Position numbers and translations under genes: made by a program | From: Opisthocomus hoazin | Taxonomy: Eukaryota > Chordata > Aves > Opisthocomiformes > Opisthocomidae | Length of the DNA: 64,000 nucleotides | Assembly: GCF_030867145.1 (NCBI RefSeq) | Contig: NC_134434.1 | Location: 3,906,001 to 3,970,000 of the forward strand | Direction: 5' to 3' | The notes under the pieces: generated by a model | What the model was told of the DNA's origin: nothing | The model's input: the letters and a program-made list of their open reading frames with translations, nothing else | The model's database searches: none | Shown: one piece after another, positions 52,101 through 64,000 of the stretch | Layout: every line of letters begins with the position of its first letter | How positions within the stretch are numbered: position 1 is the stretch's first letter

Positions 52101-55100
52101 GTGACAGAGCATGTGATGTTGATCCCAAGATAGACATGCATTCCCAGTACAGGTTTAGAAAGGGAAGACCTTTGCCACTTGGATAAGATTTGAAGATGTT
52201 GCAAAAGGAAAAGAGATCAGAAGAGAATACATGTAAAAACGACTAAGAGGAAACAAGTTCGTTGCTTCTTTGCCACTGAGAATGTCTGTGTATGATTATA
52301 ATTTGTAGCCATCCTGCAATGGCTCTTTCTGGCAACTAACAGTCATATTAATGAAAGTTTGCAGGCAGCCTATCCTTGAAAGCCCGTGTTCCATAGGACA
52401 TGAAACTCCTGCAAAAAAACCCCGTAGAGTTTAATCATCTAGCCACTCATGTAAGTGTGAAAAGCTTCTGGGCTACACAGCATTTGCTTTGCTGTCTTTC
52501 TGAAGTACTTAGGGTATATCATGAAGGGCAGCTATTTGAATGCTAGCTCTTGGTAAAGGATCTGCTGAAAGAAGCAACAATGTCTTAATGCAAAAGGAAA
52601 AATTAAATAGATCACGCCCACCACTAGCTTTCTCTCAGTCCTGTTACTTTCTCTGCAGGACTGGACTCAACTGCAGCTGAAAGCAAAGCACAGCACAATC
52701 AGAAAGAAAAGGGACAGAGTGAGACCAGTCCGTGAATACAGAATGTCCTGCTCAGCAATGTGGCATGGGCAAGGTGCTGCACTTCTGACATTTCCGATGA
52801 AGAAGCAAAGACTCAGGCGTGCAGAAAATAGAACCACCTTGAGAAAGAGATCAGGCAGCTGTCTCATTCTCTGCCAGCCCTTAAGATATGACTTCTCCTC
52901 CATCAGGCTCTGTGTTAGCAGACTGAGAGAGAGAGAATACTCAGCAACACATCAGAATCAAAGTGAAAATATGTACATAGACATAGATTTCCAGCCTACA
53001 GCCAGGCAGAATCTCGTGATGAGTTTTACTTTTAGATTTGCACTGTGAACTGGAGGCTTGAAGTTATGACATTGCAGTCTGGAAGGAAATTTCACAGCCT
53101 GGAAGTGTGATACCTGTGCTTCATTACTTTGATCCGTGAGTTTCAATGTGATCACTAGTGGAAGAAACCTCACGGCCTTTGTTCAGGTGTCAGAATGTCC
53201 TTCCGAAAATAAACCTAGGAAAAGGGTGGTCACAGGCCCCAGACCTTTATATAGTACTCATCAATTCTGTTTTACAGCTTAGAAGAAGTGATTGAAGGGG
53301 AACACTGCGAATTTCTTACATTCGGCTAGGAAGGTCTTTGCATCTTCTGCAGGGTAAATCCTACTATAAACAGGTTGCCCTGTGGCAGCCAGCGAGTCGC
53401 AGTACAGTAGAGAATAAATGTCGTCTTTCATTACGGTGCAGCAGTGACTCCTGAGTTCTGTCATGCAAGGCTTCATGAAGGTTGGCTGCTATGGCATTTA
53501 TTTCTTACTGACTGTATCTTTGGAGAGAAGTCATTCCAGTGAATAAGCATTAGTAGATTCCAACATAACAATGATTGTACTTATATGACGACCGTGTCCT
53601 CTGATCTATGCCTTGCAAGATTTTACTGTTTACACAATGGCATGGCATGGGAAAGATGCAGGCAAAAAGAGATTCAGGGGGATAACAAGATGCATTGCAG
53701 AGTGAAATTGGCTATAGATAAGTACATTACTACTGCCACTAGATGAAGGCTAAAAGGTGACTCTAAGTGACATGATTGTCTCTCAGTATGAAGCTCACAG
53801 GATAAAGCAAACAAACCCTTGCTAGTGAGCTCTGGGAGGCTGGAGAGAGCTCAGAGCTGCTCAGCTTCTGCTCCAGTAGGAAATCTCCTGTGGCTCAATG
53901 GCCTGCAGAGCAGACTCAGGTGCCCCCATAGATAACGACTGTGTCCTGTGCCTGGCGACAGGTCGCTCCAGATGCTCCTCCTCAGGTCATCGGGGTCCCT
54001 GATGCTCTGAACAGGAACTGGGAGGTGCTCAGGGCCCAGGAAGGACCGGGAATGTCTGCATGGACGTGCTGCACTCTGACAGACCACGGGCTTGCATGAA
54101 CTAAACACGGGTGTAACTGGGAAAGCAGAGGTGTGTGCCTGTCTCATTCTGTGTGTGGGCAGGGAAAGGGCTAGCGTGCAGTGTGATGGACATCCTGCCA
54201 CGGACAGGTCATGGTCAGGTGAGTGAGGGTGAGAAGAATGAAAGACCCTGATCAGTGGGGAAAATGAGATGAGGTAGTGCAGGATAGAGGATGCAAAAAG
54301 GGGAAGAAGAAATGAGAGAGGACCCTCTATGGAAAGATGAGCGGTAAAGAGAGAACTTGCAGTAACATGGGCGTGTTGTATATGAGAAAGTGATGCAGCA
54401 AAAGTTTTGCTGGAATGGAAAGGACTTGAGCTAATCTCAGCAGTTGCACCTATAGCAATCCAAGAGGCAAACTCATTACAGCACCATTCATTTCAGAATG
54501 GGGTGGAGTGTCCTTTAATTGCTGATCTTTTTCAGCCTCAAAGAGCAAAAATCTCAAGAGGAGCTGTGTCCTTTGGAGATGAAAGTTGAGAATTGTGATG
54601 AAATCCTTCCCCATTTCATGTGTATTTTACAAGACTGCTGTAGTCCCACGCTTCTTACACACACGCTTCAAAGTGCAGTGCGTTCTGTATTAACGCTACG
54701 TGGAAGAGAAGTGCAGCCCCACCTGCTGAGAACTTGTCCTGGCACCTAACTTCATTGCAATGAAATCAAAAAGCACTTCAAGGAAATGAGAAATCCTTGC
54801 TGGAACTCAATCTGTCTTTCTGTGAAATGTCCTTTTTCCACTGGCTTTCTGCACAACATTTTCTCACTTCAATGTTTCTTTGTGACTCCCTCACTGAGAC
54901 GCTGAGCCCCAAGAGCTTTCTGCAGAGCAAATGCAGCCAATAGTGCTTTCCTACTGGGTCGTAACTACATTCATTGTCCTATACATATATGAACAGAATC
55001 ATACTCAGACAGTGTGTGTGGAAGGCTGTCGTCCACTTTGCGTGGTTGGAAATGTTAAGCACAAGTCAGTAAGAAACATCTCGTCACACAATTTTTAACA

Positions 55101-57997
55101 AAAGAAGCTACCACTATCGGAATAACAACTTCCAGAAAATCCTGCTGAGGGTGCAAGTGGCTGCCTTCTGCACTAGGCTACTCAGGCATAGCTCTAGGGC
55201 TCCAAGCTGACTTCAAGTGCAATGTTGGGACATCTACATCAAAGAAGACCTCTCCTGCAGATGTCCATTGCAGGTGACAGCTGTCTTTTGGGACAGCAGA
55301 CCTGCTTGGCTGGGTAGCAAGGAGTGGAAAAGCTGAAGTAGAGCATAATGAAGGAAAAAAGGTATTTTGCCTGCCTAGCTCTTTGCTCCCAAGGAGTAAC
55401 CTCCTTTCTTCCCACCCCAAACAGGTTGATTTAGGCCTGGTTCCTGCTGACACACCAGAAATCCTGCATCCCTTCATCTTCACACAGTGGACTTGAATGG
55501 CAGATCTAGGGAAGCAACACCAGAACAGCCCTGACTTCCGAACAGCAAAGGGCACTGTTGACTGGCAGCTCACAATTCATTCCTTCCCCACTGCTCCTCG
55601 GGAGAGCCATGTTAGAGAAGGAGCTGTGCGTGGACTGCCAATGATGTCACCCATATCTCGTGCTCATACTGTTCACATGCACCCATCGCAGCAAACAGCT
55701 AGGTTTCCATAGCAGAAGTACACAGTAAGTACAAGATCTGTGTGTAAAGCTGTTAAATTCCATTGCTAAGAGTGCTCAAAATATATTAGTGTTGTAATAT
55801 ATGCTTAGGAAAAACAACACTGGAGGGCTTATCACTAAAAGATCGTAACAGCTGCTTTTTACTCATGCCTTTCATATTAGGATGTTGCTTCTTTTCACAG
55901 GCTAACTGCAGTTCTTCCCTAGACATGGCAGCATAAATTTATGCCACTGACTTTGTATCTTGTCCCTTTCACTAGACCAGTATAATAAAATAATAGCTTT
56001 TAAATTTTGCTGAGGTGTCAGAATATGACAGAGCTTCTGCTAACTTCAGAGGAGAAAGGACCTGGGGAGCTGGAAGAAGAACCTGGTTAGGCGAACAGTT
56101 ACAGATGAGAGGCCTACGTCTTTCACAAAAAAAAAAAAAAAAAAAAAAGTTAGGAAAAAAGTCAGATTAAGAAAACATATAATAAAAAATTCTGCCTGTC
56201 CTTTGTGTTCTTCTGGAGCAGGTCCTTTTCTCCAGTGCTGGTTTCATCTGTGGAATTTTCTTGTTGTCTGGGTTGAGCAAGCTGTGCAACCTTTCCAATC
56301 TGTTGGACATCCTTCTAGCTGATACTTTTGAGACCTGACTGTGCAGCTGCTCCCTACTATTCTGAGCAATCTGCTGCAGGCCCCTGTGTTCAGATATCTT
56401 TCTTGCACCTCTCTTCTCCCCTTCGCTCAGAAAGTTATCTCTCATCTTCCTGTCCTGCTTAACTGCTATCGGGTAAGATCCAGTCTCCCCTTCAGAAGAC
56501 TTCATCTCACCTACAGTGAAGCATACAGGACAAGGCTTTCCCGTCTCCTCCCAGTCACAGCCTTTTAACAAAATACCACTCTGATTTCAGGATTGAAGAG
56601 AACTAATCAAAACCTATTGTTAAGTTGAGGATAGCAATATATCAGCTTTTCAACAGGCATCCCAATACTTCATCGGTTCCAAGTTTTTGGCAATACATTA
56701 CAGTCACATACAGCCTGTAGCCTCCAGAAATCAAACACAAAAGTGGACATTACAATCAGACTTTGTAAGTAAAACCTTCAGGTTATTCACTCTCTGTGAG
56801 ATCTTTCAAAGACATCTAGCTGAAACATCATCTGTTGTTCTTCCTTTGTTGCATCCTATGATCATTTTTAGACCCCAAAGTGGCCATTCCAAGCTGCAGT
56901 TCTGTTAGGCAGATATTTACCACTTGAGACAGATATTTGATTTCCATTGAAGGAAACAAGAGTCCTAGGATTCAGTGTAAGATATTAATCACAGAATGCT
57001 TTGAATAAATAGCAAGACAAAAGCATACAGTACTGTTCTGTTCTACACAGAGGGATGATCAGCTTCTATTATGACCAGAGATCCTGGAGTGAAATTTTAC
57101 ACCTCACTGTTGCTTTGCTCTTGATCACACTTTCCCTAAACATGGGTAGTCCAGAAGTTCTCCGGAGATCAACTAATCTTTCATTCTCTTCTGTGAAGTG
57201 GCTAAAACACAGGGTTCAGTCACTGACTCTTAACAAAATACTGGTCATCCGTTCAAAAAATCAAGCAATTTCCAGGTGATATGTGAATAGATTGAGATGA
57301 GATGTTTGAGATTTCCTTGAGAAATCCATACTTCATAGCACAAAATACCCTTTCTCCAAACTTTCTATACAATTCCCTTGTGTCTCAAGCACTTCAAGAT
57401 CGGAAGACTCTCTATGTAAGTAAAGGAAAAACTCTCAAGATTTGAAGGTTTTAAATCATTCTTTCTGTTCTGGTTACAGAAATACCTTAGTTTCAGTAGA
57501 CTGAACCCAGGAAAAAACCTAATCCGAATGCTACAGCTGGAATACATACACATTTCTTCTTGATGCCCAAATAGGTTATTTAACGGATGGATTTAGGAAA
57601 TGGACCCAACACCCACAGAGTTACTAGAATAATATACCTTGGGAAAGAAAGTGCTAGGATATGACAAGTCTTTACCTAAAGGAATCAAATTATCCACATA
57701 TAATAAAACAGGTTGTCTCATAATGCTAAAGTGTTCAAAAAACACAAAGATAAGCACCCAAGTTTCTCGTAGCGAATGAAACATGTTTAGTATTTTTTAC
57801 TGCTTAGTGTTAATTTTTAGACTAATCTTGGAGAAAATTCCTGATGGGATTTGCAGCTTGCAATTCCTGTGCTCAGTTATGCTGTTAATATTTATAAAAC
57901 ATGCCAAGAGGGATCTTTGTGCCTGTGGATCCTTAATGAACAAACTGGTAAGGAATGTGTAGCCTCATACTGAAGATCCCTGGGTAAAATAAGACCT
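49171..57997. other. Long intergenic stretch without recognised genes
   Basis: About 8.8 kb with no family-recognisable coding frame on either strand; the longest open frames are about 110-135 codons and unrelated to anything I know. A 22-base poly-A run lies at 56127-56148. CR1 tails are absent. It may hold regulatory sequence for the MYH cluster, but nothing in the sequence proves that. Confidence 0.5.
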
Positions 57998-60330
57998 CTC
58001 AGGAATGCTGGCATGAGACAAGGAGAAATGCCGGAACACTAATTCTCTGGTGCAAAGCTTCTCATCCTAACACTTCTGTTAAGATGTGGCTGGGCACTGG
58101 ATCCTGGAGATGGTAAGGACACTTTTCACACAAAAAGTTCTTTTTAGTCTACTGAAAGGTGGGCATTGTGTTGAATTAAATGGAATATGATGAGTGCTTT
58201 CTCTGTTCCTGGCATAGCGTATCTAGTCTGGGTAATTGTTTGTGGTTTATCTGGGTAAGACATGTCCTTCAAGGATTTGAGCTATCATTCCATATGAGCA
58301 GTGTTAAAAGGGATGGAGTAGGAAAGGAGTTGGGGATTATTTCTAGGGAAAAGCCAGTGATTAGTCTAACAAGTAAAAGACTAACTAACCTGGTAATACG
58401 TAACGTAAGTTGGGCCATATACTGGTTTGTGTATCGGAAAGACAAAAAACAAGTGAGCTAACCTTTGTGTTTGTTACTCTTCAGAACCTCCTTGTATCTC
58501 AGGCTAGCTATAAATGGACTGAAATGGCCTTGCTATCTTCCAATCCTGTTCCTTTCTTTGGAGACTAATTTCTGCAATGCTTATTATTCTACAATTATTA
58601 TTTGACCCCACAGCAGGGAAAAAAGAAGTGACTTCTGCTTGGGAAGTTTCAACAGTAGATTTTATGCCTAGGAATGTCTTAACTTTGCTCTGATGACATC
58701 TAAGTAGCTGCCCACTGAGTAAAAGTAACAGTCTTGCAAAGAAAAGTAAAGAGGGAGGGCAGAATCATCTAGAGATTAGAGACAGTTAACACAGAGCACT
58801 TTTAGATTTAGAGAGGAACAGCTCTTGAGCGTGCATGATATTTCTATGGTTACTCCCAATTCCTCCTATCTCCACAGCAAATGTCAGAGAAAGATATGTG
58901 AGCTGTAGGTCCTGGCCGAGGAGGTGACATTCAGGATGCCCTTTCGTCACATGCCAAAGCAGCCGAACAGCTTCAGTTACAGAACAGGTGAGTGGGGTGT
59001 ACAGGCTCTGATGGCAATGGAAGGAAAACGCAAAAGGAGTTGGGTAATGGCATGAAAGGGGAAGAAATGAGGACAGTAATATAAACTAAAATTACCAGAC
59101 ACTTGATTAATTGGCTTGTTTCTCTTTTGACAGTACACCTGTAAGAGAAGGAGGGAGAGGCGACATCATGGAGATAGATTTCTTTAGATTTTTCACATCT
59201 AGATTTTTGATGCTATAATTAGATACTACAAATATATCCAAATTTTTTACCTGCTTTCTTTGCAAAACAAGAAAGACTTCTGAACATTAAAATTATTCAA
59301 ATTACGTGAGGCATTCTCAAGTGCAGTAAGAGTTTGCAATATTGATACCATGTGAGATGTTTTCTATTGGTAATTCCCATAATTCATCATTTACATTGAA
59401 AGAAGAGGATTCTCAAAACTTGCTTTCGATTTGGAGAGAAATAGGGTAACACCTCTCACTGGAGGACAGGATATATTGATGTTCATGCAAAATTAGCCTA
59501 TTTTAATGTTAGCCTAACCAGCTGAATGTGCAATGACAACTTCATTTGGTCACTGCCATACCAGGCAGCACAGATCACTCTCTTCAGTTCCCTGAGAAAT
59601 CCCTGCAGTTGGCCATATATTCCCACAGCAGGGTGTCTATTGGGCTCTCAGAGCAGAGCCATCCCGTGACCCCACACTGCTGTCTCACTCACATAGCTAA
59701 GCTTGGACTTTACCTCTTTGGGCTCCAATTCCAAAGTCTTCATGTGCATGAGCTGTATTCTCCCAGCAGTACCGTGCTGATGTTGGGGCTGTGCTGCTGG
59801 CATGCTGGGGCCAGGTGGGTGCCTATTCAGTGGGAGGTGTAAGAGCATTGTCATGAGACCTGAGCAGCAAAGCTCAGGTGCCAGGTGATTTGCTCCTTGC
59901 CTAGGGTGTGATGGGAAGCTCACAGTGTGAACTGTTGAGTTTTGCTTTAGTGACAAAGAGTGTCTGACAGGAAATATTTTCAACTATTTGTGCTACTGTT
60001 ACTGGAACACTGCTTCTGTGCTCGAGAGATCCCCTGCCAATCCCTGGGACAGAAGCTGTATTTGAGCCCATTAACTGTATCTACTTTAAACTTTTCTCTG
60101 AGACGTATTTTTTATGGCCATTATGGACCAACATTTATTTCAGGACCTTTGCACTAGTACTGGTCAGATGATAGACAGCTTAACTCTAAAAATAGTGCAT
60201 CAATGCAAAGCAACCCCTGACCTCCACATATAGCAGATAATCACAAGTCAAGAAAACGCAAACTAGTTTCTCACCAGTGCTCTACATGTGTCCTAATAAT
60301 GTAGTATATTGGATCTTCAACAAAGCTGCA
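57998..60330. repeat. Intergenic duplication block, copy 3 (diverged)
   Basis: Collinear matches to copies 1 and 2: CTCTCAGGAATGCT with AAGATGTGGCTGGGCACTGG (58.0-58.1 kb), GTGGGCATTG..GAATTAAAT (58.15 kb), the segment at 58878-58987, ACTTCATTTGGTCACTGCC (59.54 kb), CTCAGAGCAGAG.CATC (59.65 kb) and, beyond 59740, matches to copy 2 only. It is more diverged than copies 1 and 2 are from each other, and the TTCC array is absent. Confidence 0.75.
58878..58987 (+). ncRNA. Candidate noncoding exon, copy 3
   Basis: Homolog of the middle splice-ready segment. It retains an acceptor (CTATCTCCACAG) and donor (ACAG/GTGAGT) despite substantial internal divergence. The flanking segments have lost their donors here: GAAAGTAAAG where copies 1 and 2 have GAAAGGTAAG, and CACAGATCA in place of CACAGGTAT. 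Confidence 0.3.
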
Positions 60331-61779
60331 CTCTAATTCAAGCTCAGGACAATAGGTAGGGCTAGAATAGTCTATCTAAAGATGGCTTTAGGAAGAGCAC
60401 AACTTGTCTGATATGATTAGTTCACATTGAAAAGTGCAGCAAATCACAAGGATCCTAAAAAAATCCTGTGCAATAAAACATCCTGTAAGAGTGATGTGAG
60501 TTTAAAATCCTAAAGAATATGAACATTTTCAAGCAAGGCAGAGCATATATTTAAGGTATTTCTAATTCATGGTAAATATTTTTATTATTTTATTTTGTTC
60601 AAAATATATTTTCTAAAGTAAATGTACTGTATCTCTTATTCACGTAATTACCAATCCAGCCCACTGAAATGTGAATTGTTTCCTACTACAGAAACTTTCT
60701 AGGTCTGCAACAATAACATCCAAACACCAATACAGACCAAAAACAATGCCTAGAAACTTTCAAAAATATCAAAATGTACTTTTATTTTCAGTGTTAACTT
60801 CTGATATTTTACAGTCCCTACTTCCTTCCCTTCTTACTTCATCAGCCATAAACCACACATTTGTCTCTCCCATCTAATCTTCCCAGGACTACTTTATTTC
60901 TCTTCATTAAATTTCATTCTGAAAATCTGGGACAGTTTCTTCAATTTCCCAGAGTCACTTTCAATTCTGATCCCATTTTGCCCTGCCAAAGTGCTTGGAG
61001 GCCCCTCTCCCACAAGCTCTCGGGCCCTTCGCAAAGCCTGCAATGTAACAGCCGTACAAGGTAACCACAGCAGGTAGTCATGATTATCACGGTGTGGTTA
61101 AAATGGCAGCTCACGTGGCAACTGTATGGTGTGGTATCAAAGTAAGGTGCTGCATACTCCTGCTTTAAAAGCCAACAGAAATCCCAGGAACGGATGCTCA
61201 AGTGGAAACCAAGAGGAAACCTCAGGACAGGAGAGGCAGGCGAGGGAGATAAGGGGCAGGATTTCTTCTTCCCTCTGTAGTCCTGCTCTGCTTCTGTGTG
61301 TGAACAGTGGAGGTGGGCTTTGCTTGAGTTTGCAGTGACATTTTCACATCCACTTCAAGGGGGAAGAATACTGTGCTTACTTGTGTGTCTTGAGATGGCA
61401 TGAAGGTAGATTATGGGAATGACTCGTCTACACTTCAGGCTGCAAGGGTCTTTCTGTGTCACCCTTGCTGCTCTCGGTGTCTAGGAGGTCCTCAGCTGTG
61501 GAGGCTGGATCTCAAGGTCATCCTAATACGAGTGAGGGTGATCCAGTGCCCTGGGCCTCTCCTGGGACCTGCACTATGAAGGTCCAGCCAGAGCACAGCT
61601 CTCCTTAGGCTGCTGCTGTCAGGTCAGGGTCTTTTCTTTCAGCCCTGGTGACCCTGAGCATCCCAGGCCTCCTCTGGCCCGTTCCACCCGTCTGAGCTCT
61701 GTCCCAGTGGCGAACACAGCAGACTGGCTGACCCCCCCTCCTTGGCGATTCACCTTTCTGCTGCGGTTCAGTGACAACA
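60331..61779. other. Intergenic, no feature seen
   Basis: AT-rich to about 60.9 kb, then rising GC content. No coding, RNA or repeat signature recognised. Confidence 0.5.
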
Positions 61780-62640
61780 CGTGGGCCAGGCAGTTTCAGC
61801 AGCCCCAAAGCCCCCGTTTTTAAGGCAGACCCAGCTGCTGGTCGGCAGCGGGCCGGGCACCCAGAGGAGGATCCCCGTCGGCGGCTCCAAGCTGCCACCC
61901 GCTGGCAATGGCGGCCGTGAGCAGGGGGCCCGGCCGGCTGCTGCCTGGCCGAGCTCCCCGGATGGACAGGAACCCGCTGGAGCCCCAAGCCGAGAGGAAA
62001 GCTGATGGGGCTGTGCCCTCACAGCAACAGCCGACACGACACGGCAACAGGCACAGCCGCCGTCCCAAGTGACGCCTCTGGGCCTTGGTTTCCTCGCAGT
62101 GGCTGCAGAGGCAGCGACGCCGGCCTTGCTGAGCTCCCCACAGGGCTCGTGGAGTCGGGCTGCAGGCAGAGCTGGGTCGCCACAGCCCTCACGCGACGGC
62201 CACCGGCCTGGCCAGGGGTTCTCCTGCAGCCCTGGTACTCCAGTGGCCCTTGGGGCATCTCTGGTGTGCAGCCCTACGACCTTCCCTCGGTGAGTGCTGT
62301 GGGAGCACAGCCCGAGCAAAGGGACACGGCCGTCTGCCGTGCTGCTGAGCCTCGGCGCGAGCCCTGCCTCTGTCTGCAGCCTCACACAGACACGGACTCA
62401 AGGGGACGCAGCTGTAAAATCGTACACGTTCAGAGCTACAGATCAGCACGCCTTTTCCATCTGTTGGTTTGCAAGAGGGGATGCCCCCATCCAGCCCAAA
62501 CTGAGCCCCAGCTGACCGCTGGAAGTACCTGGGCAGCTGCCGTGTTCCCCACGGGACAGCACGTCCCAGGAGGCCATGGCGAGCACACAGGCGCTGCGCT
62601 GGCACAGCGGCATTGCATGGGCTTCAGAGGGGCCACTCTT
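61780..62640. other. GC-rich, CpG-containing stretch
   Basis: The window is mostly AT-rich, but this segment is strongly GC-rich and contains many CpG dinucleotides (for example GCAGCGGGCCGGGCACC, CCCCGTCGGCGGC, GGCCCGGCCGGCTGC). It allows overlapping long open frames on both strands (up to 226 codons at 62005-62685), which is expected from low stop density and shows no family resemblance. It could be a CpG-island promoter, or simply a GC-rich segment. Confidence 0.5.
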
Positions 62641-64000
62641 GATTTATACTCTCACCACGGAGAGCACACTCGGGCCTGCTTCTGATTTGTAACATTTCAG
62701 CTGAGGAAGGAGCTGTGCTGGAGCAAGTCTCTCCGAGGCAAGAATAGCATTTGCCATCTTAGGACACAACACAGTTGTCCAGCTCCTACACGGCAGCACG
62801 TTGCGCTGAGATATAGAAGGCAACCTACCCGCCGAGGAATGTCTTCGAGGGCTATTAGTGGCAGCGTATCATCTGCACAAACAGGCATGACCCCGGGCAG
62901 GAGTCTTGCAAGAGCCGGGCTATTCTGAGCTTTTGACACCGAGGATGAAGGGAGACAAATGACAGGCTGATCCTGCTGGCATGGGCAACCTCCACAGCTC
63001 TCTGCGGCCTGGTTTCCTCCTCTGGGAATGACTCTGGAGAAGGCCGATGGGCGATTTGGTGGGACCTCAGAGCCCAGGAGGCGGGGGCCAGGCGGGAGCT
63101 GTGAATTTGCCAGGGACACAAGGCCAGGCCTCCGTGCCATCGGCACTGCCCAGCCGTGCTTACGGCAAGTGCTGCCTGAGGGTGTGCGCCTGTCCCTGAG
63201 CCTAGGGCACGCGGCTGCCTGCTTGATTTCTGACCACAGCCTTGAGAGCAGGAGAGATACCAGCAGCTATGTACCTGCGTGCAAGTGAAAGAAACACGCA
63301 GGAGGCTAAAGGAAGGAACCATTGACTTTGCAAACCAAAGCTGAAAGGTGGCTACGGTAGGTCAGAACAGGCACAGTTCTATCTGTAATGCAAGAGCTGC
63401 TTCTTCAGTGACTTGCCTGTCCTTTCCCACTGATGCCCTTTGTAACAGTTCATTTGAACAAGTCATCAAAGAAACTATCTCCAGGTGTCCCACTTACCAG
63501 TGTGGCCAGGAGCCATCAGCCTGCTCACTCCTCTTCACGCCTGTCTGCTTCTCTCTTCCCCATGCCTGGCTTTGCTGGCTGCATTCCTTCGTTCTCATGA
63601 CACATCCTCAAGCTTCCACGCTGGAGGCAATGTGAGCCAAAGGATGGTGCGGGGTCTGTAAAGCAGATTTCAGAGTGTCTCAGAACTTTGTGCTTGTACA
63701 AGCTGTTACAGCTAGCAGGCATAGTCATACATCTAGACTCTACCCAGCCCCACCTGAAGCTGTGGAGATGACTGCAGGTGTGGCTAGAGATTCTTGAGCC
63801 ACCCAAGAGGAGCAGTCAGCTCAGCTGGGTATAGACAGGCAAGGGTCACCACAGGAGAGCTGCCTGTGGTGGCAGCCCAGTGCATGCTGTCAAGGAGAAA
63901 GACTGCAGAGGACAAGGAGGGATGAACAAGGTTAGGAGTCTGCTAGGGAGCCATGGGGACAAGTTGTGCAGTGTCATGAGAAGGGGGGGACTAGTCTGGT
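62641..64000. other. Right edge, no feature seen
   Basis: Moderately GC-rich intergenic DNA. No recognised exon, repeat or RNA gene. Confidence 0.45.

Noticed and set aside
56127-56148. Poly-A run as evidence of a processed pseudogene
   Set aside because: No polyA signal, coding remnant or flanking direct repeat is visible beside it; it is treated as a simple homopolymer.
62005-62685. 226-codon open frame on the plus strand in the GC-rich segment
   Set aside because: Long frames also exist on the opposite strand over the same bases (61768-62385), as expected from few stop codons in GC-rich DNA. The translation is low-complexity A/G/P/R/S-rich with no family motif and no splice context.

Overview
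The window is vertebrate nuclear DNA, most likely from a bird. Its CR1 LINE fragments end in the (ATTCTATG)-type 3' tail typical of birds. The genes are tandem fast-skeletal (sarcomeric class II) myosin heavy chain (MYH) paralogs with the standard vertebrate exon pattern and fairly compact introns. All three MYH genes lie on the minus strand, so transcription runs from high to low coordinates.

Layout, low to high coordinate. (1) Gene A, 1036-8744, holds the promoter, a noncoding exon and coding exons 1-15 (657 codons plus the start of the next exon's frame). It leaves the window at the left edge. (2) The upstream intergenic block of gene A, about 8.8-16.9 kb, carries CR1 fragments, a TTCC microsatellite and a set of plus-strand splice-ready segments. 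(3) Gene B, about 16.9-34.3 kb, is the one complete gene. It has 38 coding exons totalling 5820 nt, which gives 1939 aa, the normal length for skeletal MYH. A TATA promoter and an AATAAA signal flank it. (4) A second copy of the intergenic block, 35.3-40.2 kb, has a much longer TTCC array. (5) Gene C, 41.7-48.3 kb, has a promoter and thirteen intact coding exons (529 codons), then stops inside intron 13. Exons 14-38 are missing, so it is a head-only fragment. (6) The 5' flank, 48.3-64 kb, has no convincing protein gene. It contains a third, diverged copy of the intergenic block (about 58.0-60.3 kb) and a GC-rich stretch near 61.8-62.6 kb.

The three heads are mosaics. Exons and short introns around coding exons 5-10 are nearly identical between copies, and between A and B this extends to exon 15. 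Other introns and the promoter flanks are clearly diverged, a pattern expected from gene conversion. The most interesting items are: the head-only gene C and its frame compatibility with the exon-14-to-38 body of gene B; a GC splice donor unique to gene B exon 5; a plus-strand set of segments with canonical splice signals preserved in two or three copies of the intergenic block (a candidate noncoding RNA opposite to the MYH genes); and a perfect 24-bp palindrome at an indel junction between the duplicated blocks. Paralog-level names (MYH1A to MYH1G style) cannot be assigned from sequence alone.
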